Of a DNA stretch of 5,115 nt, positions 1-5,115 are shown one piece after another. Origin of the DNA: an uncultured Oscillospiraceae bacterium (GTDB lineage Bacteria; Bacillota; Clostridia; Oscillospirales; Acutalibacteraceae); assembly GCA_900549155.1 (NCBI GenBank), contig URNF01000132.1, positions 1 through 5,115 on the forward strand, written 5' to 3'. The notes beneath the pieces were generated by a model. The model saw only the letters and a program-made list of their open reading frames with translations, was not told where the DNA came from and ran no database searches. The position numbers and the translations under genes are program-made. The number at the start of each line of letters is the position of its first letter. Within the stretch, counting starts at the first letter, position 1.

Positions 1-351
1 CTCGCGGACTATGCCGACATCCCCTTTGTGCTCCCGGACGGCAGTCTTGACGAAACGCCCTGCCCGCAGCGCAACACCGCCGCACTGCAGGCGCTCGGCG
101 TCGATCCCGCCGTGAAAAATCAGGTGATCGACAATGTGTGCTTTTTGGAGCCTGCGGTGCTGTGCCCGATTCGGTTTTCCACCGGCGAGAAGAAGATCAC
201 GCCCGCCACCGTCTCCGTTCATCACTATGACGCCTCGTGGTGCAGCAATGTGACACGGCGCACCAAGCGGCTGAAACGCATCATCGGTATCCGTGCCTAT
301 GATTTTCTCTATGGCAAGTTCTTACATCGTTCAAAAAGGTGGGAATGGTAA
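1..351 (+). CDS. GT32-like glycosyltransferase, C-terminal part (5' end outside window)
   Basis: The frame is open from the first base and ends at TAA 349-351, leaving 116 visible residues; the start lies upstream. The visible part matches the C-terminal end of GT32-type glycosyltransferases (the DXD sugar-binding family common in capsule and exopolysaccharide loci). A 'TGEKKITPATVSVHHYDASW' stretch at about nt 184-243 corresponds to the family's conserved thr-x-SIHHxxxSW ending. It is followed by a basic tail (TRRTKRLKRIIG) that may sit at the membrane surface. The catalytic DXD region would be upstream and cannot be seen. The role inferred is cytoplasmic transfer of a sugar from a nucleotide-sugar donor to the growing lipid-linked repeat unit; donor and acceptor cannot be told. 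A GTG at 28 is in frame but lies inside the conserved protein and is not a credible start. The stop is one base from the ATG of the next gene, which indicates one operon. Confidence 0.72.
   Translation, partial: LADYADIPFVLPDGSLDETPCPQRNTAALQALGVDPAVKNQVIDNVCFLEPAVLCPIRFSTGEKKITPATVSVHHYDASWCSNVTRRTKRLKRIIGIRAYDFLYGKFLHRSKRWEW
336..342 (+). promoter_or_regulatory. Ribosome binding site deciding the start of the sugar transferase
   Basis: AAGGTGG matches AAGGAGG at six of seven positions and ends 10 bases before ATG 353. It lies inside the last codons of the upstream glycosyltransferase gene. It supports ATG 353 over the in-frame upstream starts GTG 293 and ATG 311, which have no comparable site and would overlap the upstream gene. 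Confidence 0.7.
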
Positions 352-352
352 C

Positions 353-1033
353 ATGCCGTATCTTGAATATGACAAGGTGGATGAAAAAACGGCAAAACGC
401 ATGCGCAGCATCCTCGAAAAATCGTATGCCGCCTACTGGAAGAAAAAGCGCACCTTTGACGTGATCGTCACCGGTCTTTTGCTGGTGCTGCTCATTTTGC
501 CGATGCTGCTTTTGGCACTTATCATCTGGATCGACGATCCTCATGGCAGCCCGTTTTATAAGCAGACGCGCATCGGCAGACACGGCAAGCCGTTTCTCAT
601 GTATAAATTCCGCACCATGTATGTGGACGCGGACAAACGCAAGGCAGAGCTGATGGCACAAAACGAGATGGACGGTCCCGTTTTCAAAATAAAGAACGAT
701 CCGCGCGTCACCCGCTTCGGCAGAATTCTGCGCAAATGCTCCATCGATGAGCTGCCGCAGCTTTTCAATGTATTCAAGGGAAACATGAGCCTTGTCGGTC
801 CGCGCCCGCCGCTGCCGAGTGAAACGGCGGAATACACCGACTATGATAAGCTGCGGCTGCTGGTGACACCGGGTATCACCTGCACCTGGCAGATCGCGCC
901 GCGCAGAAACGATATGCCGTTTTCCAAGTGGGTGGAGATGGACCTCACCTATATCGAGAACCGCACCACGCTGTTGGATATCAAAATCATTCTCAAAACA
1001 CCGATCGCCATGCTGAAAGCGACGGGGAGATAA
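353..1033 (+). CDS. Priming sugar transferase (polyprenyl-phosphate glycosylphosphotransferase, short form)
   Basis: This 226-residue protein is a bacterial sugar transferase (PF02397-type, monotopic phosphoglycosyl transferase). The family moves a sugar phosphate from a UDP-sugar to undecaprenyl phosphate, the first membrane step of a repeat unit, at the cytoplasmic face. Visible features in order are KRTFD at residues 32-36, a hydrophobic segment at about 37-60 broken by Pro50 (as in the re-entrant helix of the family), GSPFYKQTRIGRHGKPF at 65-81, YKFRTM at 84-89, DPRVTRFGRILRKCSIDELPQ at 116-136, GPRPP at 149-153 and PGITCTWQI at 173-181. Asp132-Glu133 is the expected catalytic pair. There is no N-terminal multi-helix or CoA-binding-like region, so it is the minimal PglC/WcaJ-C-terminal type. 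The family's usual SGR after WQ is replaced by APRR (182-185). The sugar specificity cannot be read from sequence. ATG 353 is chosen for its ribosome binding site and for the one-base gap to the upstream stop. Confidence 0.93.
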   Translation: MPYLEYDKVDEKTAKRMRSILEKSYAAYWKKKRTFDVIVTGLLLVLLILPMLLLALIIWIDDPHGSPFYKQTRIGRHGKPFLMYKFRTMYVDADKRKAELMAQNEMDGPVFKIKNDPRVTRFGRILRKCSIDELPQLFNVFKGNMSLVGPRPPLPSETAEYTDYDKLRLLVTPGITCTWQIAPRRNDMPFSKWVEMDLTYIENRTTLLDIKIILKTPIAMLKATGR

Positions 1034-1038
1034 GGAGA
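1032..1038 (+). promoter_or_regulatory. Ribosome binding site of the GT4 glycosyltransferase
   Basis: AAGGAGA sits four bases before ATG 1043 and overlaps the TAA stop (1031-1033) of the sugar transferase, so termination and re-initiation are adjacent. This supports translational coupling and the chosen start. Confidence 0.7.
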
Positions 1039-1042
1039 CACT

Positions 1043-2203
1043 ATGAAAGTTGCCATGCTCGGACACAAGGCGATCCCCTCCACAAAGGGCGGCATCGAAA
1101 CGGTGCTGACCGCTTTGTGTCCGCTGCTCGCGGAAAGGGGCGTCGAGGTCACCTGCTATAACCGCTCATCTGACAGCATTGACGCGGCATTTTTGCCGCA
1201 GATTGCGGGAAATGTATATAAGGGCGTGCGGCTGAAAAAAGCGCCGACCGTCAGAAAACGCGGCGTTTCGGCGATGGTGGCGTCCTTCACGGCGGCGATC
1301 GCCTGTGCGTTTTCCCGCTGCGACATCGTGCATTTTCACGCAGAGGGACCGTGCGCCGCCATGTTTCTTCCGAAGCTCTTCGGCAAAAAGTGCGTTGCCA
1401 CCGTGCACGGCCTTGACTGGCAGCGAGAAAAATGGGGCGACAGCTTTTCTTCGAAATATATCCGTTTCGGCGAAAAAATGCTTGCCCGCCGCGCCGATGC
1501 GGTGATCGTTCTGAGCGAGGCGGCAAAGCAGTATTTCAAGGAGACCTACGGCAGGGACACCGTGCTCATCCCGAACGGCATCCGCCGTCCGCAGCCGCAT
1601 CCTGCCGCACAGATCAAAGAGCGCTTCGGTCTCAAAAAGGACGGCTATTTCTGCCTTGTTTCCCGTCTGACGGCGGAAAAGGGCGTGCACACGCTCATTG
1701 AGGCATATAAACAGCTGCACACCGACAAAAAGCTCCTGATCTGCGGCGAAACCAGCGACACCGATTCCTATGTCGCACAGCTGCACGCCATGGCGGCAGG
1801 GGACGAGCGTATTCTTTTTGCCGGCTTTGTCTCCGGCGATCTCCTTTCGGAGGTCTACAGTAACGCCTATGCGGTCTGTCTGCCGTCCACGCTTGAGGGC
1901 ATGTCGCTGAGCCTTTTGGAAGCCCTCTCCTACGGTAATGCGGTGATCTGCTCCGACATTCCGGAAAACACCGCCGTCTGCGGCGAGCGGGCGCTGATCT
2001 TCAAGGCGGGCGATGCGGCGGCACTTGCCGCAAAAATGCAATACCTTTCCGACACGCCCGCTGCGGTGGACGCGCTGCGGGACGGCACGGCGGAATATAT
2101 CTGTTCGCGCTATTCCGAGGAAGCGGTCGCGGACGCGACAATGACTTTATACAGTACGCTCTTAAAGAAAGAGGTGACGGCACATGAAGAATATGGAATG
2201 TGA
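1043..2203 (+). CDS. GT4-family glycosyltransferase
   Basis: This is a complete 386-residue, two-domain GT-B retaining glycosyltransferase of family GT4. The N-terminal acceptor domain begins MKVAMLGHKAIPSTKGGIET with the glycine-rich loop Gly16-Gly17, close to the GHKGIPxxxGGIET form seen in rhamnosyl- and related transferases. HFHAEGP (97-103) and TVHGLDW (120-126) follow. The C-terminal donor domain carries VSRLTAEKG (206-214) and the EX7E signature, Glu285 and Glu293, within STLEGMSLSLLEALSYG. These are the residues that bind the nucleotide-sugar donor in this family. Length is normal and there is no membrane helix, so it acts as a soluble or peripheral cytoplasmic enzyme extending the lipid-linked repeat unit. 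The sugar is unknown. ATG 1043 is supported by an AAGGAGA site. The last 20 bases overlap the next gene in another frame. Confidence 0.93.
   Translation: MKVAMLGHKAIPSTKGGIETVLTALCPLLAERGVEVTCYNRSSDSIDAAFLPQIAGNVYKGVRLKKAPTVRKRGVSAMVASFTAAIACAFSRCDIVHFHAEGPCAAMFLPKLFGKKCVATVHGLDWQREKWGDSFSSKYIRFGEKMLARRADAVIVLSEAAKQYFKETYGRDTVLIPNGIRRPQPHPAAQIKERFGLKKDGYFCLVSRLTAEKGVHTLIEAYKQLHTDKKLLICGETSDTDSYVAQLHAMAAGDERILFAGFVSGDLLSEVYSNAYAVCLPSTLEGMSLSLLEALSYGNAVICSDIPENTAVCGERALIFKAGDAAALAAKMQYLSDTPAAVDALRDGTAEYICSRYSEEAVADATMTLYSTLLKKEVTAHEEYGM
2171..2177 (+). promoter_or_regulatory. Ribosome binding site of the metallophosphoesterase gene, inside the upstream gene
   Basis: GAGGTGA lies six bases before ATG 2184, within the coding sequence of the GT4 gene, whose stop is at 2201-2203. 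It favours ATG 2184 over the in-frame ATG 2193 three codons later and makes the 20-base gene overlap credible. Confidence 0.65.
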
Positions 2204-3428
2204 GCTGACATGGAAGCGGCTTTGTGCGGAGATAAAACGGCACACCGCCGCCGATGTGTATGCCATATGGGAAAAGACCTTCTCGGTGGTGAAGGTGAAG
2301 GGCAGCACCTTTGTGCTCGGCTATAACGACAAGGTGCAATACCGCGTGTTCACCGACCGCTGCATGAATACACTGTACACGGCGGCATGCGCTGTCTGCG
2401 GACAGATGGCAACGGTGAAATTCTGCTATGTGCCGAAAAACACGATGGACGGGACGCTGCCGACAGCGCCTGTTTCCCCGAAAAAGCGCGGCTATAAGGC
2501 GGGCATCCGTCAGATCATTTTCGCGTTTCTCTGCCTGCTGGCGGCGGGTGCTGTGGCGGTCGTCGGCATCAACGCCGTGTTCAACATGAGCTTCAAGGAA
2601 AATTTCTATTCCGTCAGCATCGACCACACCTATGACAATTTCCGCATCGTGCAGATCTCCGATCTGCACAGCAGCACCTATGGCAAAAACAATGAAACGC
2701 TGCTGCACAGGGTGACGGTGCTGAAGCCGGACATCATCGTGATGACGGGCGACTGCTTGGATGCGAACGGCTCTGTCGAGGAGCTGGAGACGTTGTGCGG
2801 CGCGCTGGCGAAAACGGCGCCGACCTATTATATCTACGGCAACAATGAGGCAAGCGTTGCATTCGATTGTACCATGACGCTCACGGCGCTGGATGAAAAG
2901 CTCGGCTTTGACGACAGCAATCGCGATCCGCAAAAGCTCTATCTTGCGGACAACGGGCTGCGCGAGCGGCTGGAGAAAACGGGCGTCAAGGTGCTGTTCA
3001 ACGAGGCAGCTGCCCTCACGGTGCGTGCAAACAAAATCAAGATCTTCGGCACGCTGACCTCCAATCCCTCCGCTTTTTGGCAATATGCCGGAGAAGCCTT
3101 CAACGATTTTGTATACAACAGCGACAGCGACGAGGTGCGATTGTTTTTGTGCCATGAGCCGCTGCTTCTGGAAACGATCAAGGAACCGTCGTTCGGCGAT
3201 CTGGCGCTGTGCGGCGACACGCACGGCGGCGTTTGGCGCCTGCCGCGGGTGGGGGCGTTGTATTCGCGGAATTTCGGGCTGTTTCCCGAACGGAGCGATC
3301 ACCTGATCTATGGCAAATATATTGTCGGCGAGACGCAGGCGATCGTCAGCTCCGGTCTCACCAACCGCGGCATTATCCGCATCGACAACCGTCCGGAGCT
3401 GGTCGTGGTCGATGTGAACAAATATTGA
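2184..3428 (+). CDS. Membrane-anchored metallophosphoesterase with DnaA domain I-like N-terminus
   Basis: This 414-residue protein has three parts. Residues about 7-83 resemble DnaA domain I (DnaA_N): TWKRLCAEIK, then IWEKTF, then a beta hairpin (SVVKVKGSTFVLGY), a helix pair and a final MATVKFCYV strand. No AAA+ or DNA-binding domain of DnaA follows. A basic linker (KKRGYK, 100-105) precedes one transmembrane helix at about 109-131. By the positive-inside rule, the N-terminus is cytoplasmic and the rest outside. Residues about 152-413 form a calcineurin-like phosphoesterase of YkuE-like type: Asp160-Leu-His162, Gly189-Asp190-Cys-Leu-Asp193, Gly219-Asn220-Asn221-Glu222, His324 in FLCHEP, and Gly344-Asp345-Thr-His347-Gly-Gly. 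The usual GNH and GHTH motifs are therefore altered (GNN, GDTH), but most metal ligands remain. The C-terminal SSGLTNRGIIRI...PELVVVDV is typical of the family. It probably hydrolyses a phosphoester at or outside the membrane, perhaps on a lipid-linked intermediate; the substrate is not known. Confidence 0.85.
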   Translation: MKNMECELTWKRLCAEIKRHTAADVYAIWEKTFSVVKVKGSTFVLGYNDKVQYRVFTDRCMNTLYTAACAVCGQMATVKFCYVPKNTMDGTLPTAPVSPKKRGYKAGIRQIIFAFLCLLAAGAVAVVGINAVFNMSFKENFYSVSIDHTYDNFRIVQISDLHSSTYGKNNETLLHRVTVLKPDIIVMTGDCLDANGSVEELETLCGALAKTAPTYYIYGNNEASVAFDCTMTLTALDEKLGFDDSNRDPQKLYLADNGLRERLEKTGVKVLFNEAAALTVRANKIKIFGTLTSNPSAFWQYAGEAFNDFVYNSDSDEVRLFLCHEPLLLETIKEPSFGDLALCGDTHGGVWRLPRVGALYSRNFGLFPERSDHLIYGKYIVGETQAIVSSGLTNRGIIRIDNRPELVVVDVNKY

Positions 3429-3430
3429 GA

Positions 3431-3437
3431 AAGGCGG
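3431..3437 (+). promoter_or_regulatory. Ribosome binding site of the three-helix Wzz-like gene
   Basis: AAGGCGG (one mismatch to AAGGAGG) ends seven bases before ATG 3445, in the 16-base gap after the metallophosphoesterase stop (3426-3428). It supports ATG 3445, which precedes the first membrane helix. Confidence 0.65.
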
Positions 3438-3444
3438 GTGCACG

Positions 3445-4821
3445 ATGATCATAAAGCTCATAAAACTGCTGATTTTGCTGCTTTTGGCGGGCTCATTGCT
3501 GCTTGCCGTGATCGGGTTTCTGAAAAAAGCAAAGACGCAGACAAAAAGTCAGACAAAGGCGCAGCTCAAAAAGGCGAGATGGCTGCGCGCGGACGCACTG
3601 CTTTTGGCGGTGCTTGTCACGTTCGTGTATATGCTGACGGCGTTTTTTGATCTGCAAAAGCGGGCGACGGCGGTCGTCACGCTCAACTATGCGGAAGCGT
3701 CGCTCGGACAGAACGCCAACGGCACACGCTATAACATGTCCGAGATCATCTGCGACGATGTGCTGGCGCGCACCATCGAAAAGGGCGGACTGGAGAATGT
3801 CACCGTCGACGATCTCAAGGACTGTCTCAGCGTTTATCCGCTCATCCAGGGTAACGCCTATTCCAAAGATAATTACCACATCTCCACCGAGTTTGTGGTG
3901 GATTATGTTGCGGGCAAAAAGCTGCAAAAATACAGCGCGGATATGCTTTTGCAGCTGCTTTGCAATTCCTATCGCGACTACTATTTCGACACCTATGTCA
4001 ACGATTTTGCCATCACGACGGATCTGTTTGACGAGCAGCTGAAGGATCTCGATTATATCGACGCCGCCACACTGCTCAGCAAAAAGGCGAACAAGATCCT
4101 AAACTATCTCTACGGTCTGCAAAACAAAAATTCCTCGTTTGTTTCGTCAAACGGCGCGACCTTTGCCTCGGTGGCGTCCAAAGCATATAACCTCAACGAT
4201 ACGCAGATCGGCAACACGCTCTATGCATTCATTCTGCAAAACGGCATTTCCAAGGATCCGCAGCGGCTGCTGCAGCGCCTGAATTTCACCAATGTCCAGG
4301 CAGGGTTTGACAAGCAGAAGATGCAGCAGTCCTATACGACCACCAACGACACGATCGCCGCCTATGACAAGGATATGACGCGGGTGGTGCTGGTGCCGAC
4401 GTGGGATAACGACGGACAGTACTATATGGGCCGCACCAAGGTGGGTATTGACGTGCTCTCGGTGCAGTCGGTGAACTACAGCAAAAGTATCGCCGAGATC
4501 GAAAAGCGCATTCAGGACAACAACCTAAAGCTCACGAAATTCAGTGCGGCAGCGGGCAACACCGCCGCCAATCACACCGAGACCGATGCGCTCATCGAAA
4601 GCATTTCCGCCTCGCTCAAAAAGCTGGCGGAGGAAGCGCGCTCCATCGGTCAGGAATACTATTCCAATCAGATGAACCAGTGCGTTTCCGCGTCGGTCTC
4701 CTCGATCAGCATTTTCTCAAAGACCAAGACGGCGCTTTTGCTCCTTTTGTGTGCCTATGCGGTGTTCTGGGCGAGAAAGACCGTGAAAGAATTTTCCGCA
4801 CCGCAGGAGGGGGAGAGATAA
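3445..4821 (+). CDS. Divergent Wzz-like (polysaccharide co-polymerase type) membrane protein with extra N-terminal helix
   Basis: This 458-residue protein has hydrophobic helices at about 5-26, 49-68 and 427-443. A lysine-rich segment (27-48) separates the first two, and a large hydrophilic region (about 70-425) lies between the last two. Positive charges in the 27-48 loop and the C-terminal tail (WARKTVKEF) predict both inside and the large region outside. The segment from about 71 to 132 resembles the start of the next protein's Wzz-type domain: NY at 81-82, SEI at 99-101, IEKGGL at 111-116 and VDDL at 121-124. Residues about 345-402 look helical and charged (KSIAEIEKRI, ASLKKLAEEARSI), as in the coiled arm of chain-length regulators. 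There is no Walker motif, so it is not a fused tyrosine kinase, and no proline-rich segment before the last helix, which classical Wzz proteins have. It may help set polymer length or organise export. The assignment rests on layout, partial similarity and neighbours. Confidence 0.68.
   Translation: MIIKLIKLLILLLLAGSLLLAVIGFLKKAKTQTKSQTKAQLKKARWLRADALLLAVLVTFVYMLTAFFDLQKRATAVVTLNYAEASLGQNANGTRYNMSEIICDDVLARTIEKGGLENVTVDDLKDCLSVYPLIQGNAYSKDNYHISTEFVVDYVAGKKLQKYSADMLLQLLCNSYRDYYFDTYVNDFAITTDLFDEQLKDLDYIDAATLLSKKANKILNYLYGLQNKNSSFVSSNGATFASVASKAYNLNDTQIGNTLYAFILQNGISKDPQRLLQRLNFTNVQAGFDKQKMQQSYTTTNDTIAAYDKDMTRVVLVPTWDNDGQYYMGRTKVGIDVLSVQSVNYSKSIAEIEKRIQDNNLKLTKFSAAAGNTAANHTETDALIESISASLKKLAEEARSIGQEYYSNQMNQCVSASVSSISIFSKTKTALLLLLCAYAVFWARKTVKEFSAPQEGER
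3532..3567 (+). repeat. Three degenerate 12-base in-frame repeats coding Lys-x-Gln-x
   Basis: Three consecutive 12-base units (AAGACGCAGACA, AAAAGTCAGACA, AAGGCGCAGCTC) encode KTQT, KSQT and KAQL at residues 30-41, between membrane helices one and two. The first two units agree at nine of twelve bases, and the first and third at eight. The repeat gives a flexible, positively charged loop that probably lies on the cytoplasmic side. The units are short and degenerate, so they could reflect composition rather than a duplication. Confidence 0.5.
4805..4814 (+). promoter_or_regulatory. Ribosome binding site of the second Wzz-like gene
   Basis: AGGAGGGGGA lies inside the last codons of the upstream gene (coding QEGE). 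Its core AGGAGG ends 12 bases before ATG 4823, and the adjoining GGGGGAG gives closer pairing options. The upstream stop TAA is one base from the ATG, so coupled translation is likely. Confidence 0.6.
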
Positions 4822-4822
4822 C

Positions 4823-5115
4823 ATGGAAGAAAAAAAGATTTTCCGCTATATCAAAAAGCTCATCCCCTATGTGGTGATCGTGTCCTTCCTCCTGTCGCTG
4901 CTGGTGTATGTTTCGCTGCGCAACAAACGCACCTACACGGCGTCTGCCGTCATCAACTATACCTTCGAAAGTGCCGAAAAGGGCAAAACGCCGATCGACA
5001 CGGATCTGGATGTCAACGAGATCAAATCCTCCAACATCATGAGCAAGGTCATTGAGCAGAAGGGGCTTTCCGACAACTATTCCGTGGACAAGCTCACCTC
5101 CCGCATCACCATCAC
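4823..5115 (+). CDS. Wzz-like chain-length/polysaccharide co-polymerase protein, N-terminal part (3' end outside window)
   Basis: The frame is open from ATG 4823 to the window edge, giving 97 visible residues. A short basic cytoplasmic N-terminus (MEEKKIFRYIKK) is followed by one membrane helix at about 13-32 and then RNKRTYTASAVINYTFES, the pattern with which Wzz/YveK-type proteins (PF02706-like) enter their extracytoplasmic domain. DVNEI (63-67), IEQKGL (77-82) and VDKL (88-91) align with the preceding protein with small gaps, so the two are probably distant paralogues. Members of the family oligomerise in the membrane and control length or export of the polymer. The C-terminal helix and any fused kinase domain would lie beyond the window and cannot be judged. 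The start is supported by the ribosome binding site and the TAA-C-ATG junction with the upstream gene. Confidence 0.72.
   Translation, partial: MEEKKIFRYIKKLIPYVVIVSFLLSLLVYVSLRNKRTYTASAVINYTFESAEKGKTPIDTDLDVNEIKSSNIMSKVIEQKGLSDNYSVDKLTSRITI

Noticed and set aside
293..352. Upstream starts (GTG 293, ATG 311) for the sugar transferase
   Set aside because: The added 14 to 20 residues overlap the upstream gene, show no family similarity and lack a ribosome binding site, whereas ATG 353 has one.
281..2041. Two further minus-strand open frames (281-1066 and 1166-2041)
   Set aside because: They lie opposite the sugar transferase and GT4 genes, both of which are well supported, and their translations look like composition artefacts.
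2184..2450. A real dnaA gene or replication origin in the window
   Set aside because: Only the N-terminal domain I-like part is present, with no Walker motifs or DNA-binding domain. No cluster of DnaA boxes was noticed nearby, and the frame continues into the phosphoesterase.
2649..2669. A perfect 9-base inverted repeat with a 3-base loop (GTGCAGATC...GATCTGCAC)
   Set aside because: It lies inside codons for the conserved VQISDLH metal-binding motif and is not followed by a T-run, so it is not a terminator. The match probably follows from the protein sequence.
2001..3461. A 486-codon open frame on the minus strand opposite the phosphoesterase gene
   Set aside because: It is antisense to a gene with clear family motifs, its product is rich in His, Arg and Ala without recognisable domains, and no ribosome binding site was seen. 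Long antisense frames are expected from the GC-biased codon use here.
3445..4821. A tyrosine kinase (CpsD/BY-kinase) function for the three-helix protein
   Set aside because: There is no Walker A or B motif and no tyrosine-rich C-terminal tail. The visible layout is membrane helices flanking an extracytoplasmic region.

Overview
The window looks like an internal segment of an exopolysaccharide or capsule biosynthesis locus. It holds six genes, all on the + strand, packed with 1 to 16 bases between them or overlapping by 20 bases. Moderate-to-high GC, AAGGAGG-type ribosome binding sites and the protein families present suggest a Gram-positive member of the Clostridia, perhaps an Oscillospiraceae/Ruminococcaceae-like gut organism. 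That assignment is inference from style and family content. No marker gene fixes the taxon.

Layout: (1) 1-351, the C-terminal end of a GT32-like glycosyltransferase that starts upstream of the window. (2) 353-1033, a short-form priming sugar transferase (polyprenyl-phosphate glycosylphosphotransferase). (3) 1043-2203, a complete GT4 glycosyltransferase. (4) 2184-3428, an unusual protein combining a DnaA domain I-like N-terminus, one transmembrane helix and a calcineurin-like metallophosphoesterase. (5) 3445-4821, a three-helix membrane protein with a large extracytoplasmic region resembling polysaccharide co-polymerase (Wzz-type chain-length) proteins. (6) 4823-end, the start of a second, related Wzz-like protein that runs off the window.

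In the likely pathway, gene 2 loads the first sugar phosphate on the lipid carrier, genes 1 and 3 add further sugars on the cytoplasmic side, and genes 5 and 6 help control export, polymerisation or chain length. The role of gene 4 is unknown. Its predicted topology puts the phosphoesterase outside the membrane and the DnaA-I-like domain inside, so it could link a cytoplasmic partner to an extracytoplasmic phosphoester hydrolysis step. No flippase, polymerase, tyrosine kinase, promoter, terminator, RNA gene, mobile element or CRISPR array is visible, and no gene-free stretch exceeds 16 bases.

The most interesting item is gene 4, both for its domain fusion and for its altered metal-site motifs. 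Next is the tandem pair of divergent Wzz-like paralogues, the first of which carries an extra N-terminal membrane helix and a Lys/Gln repeat.
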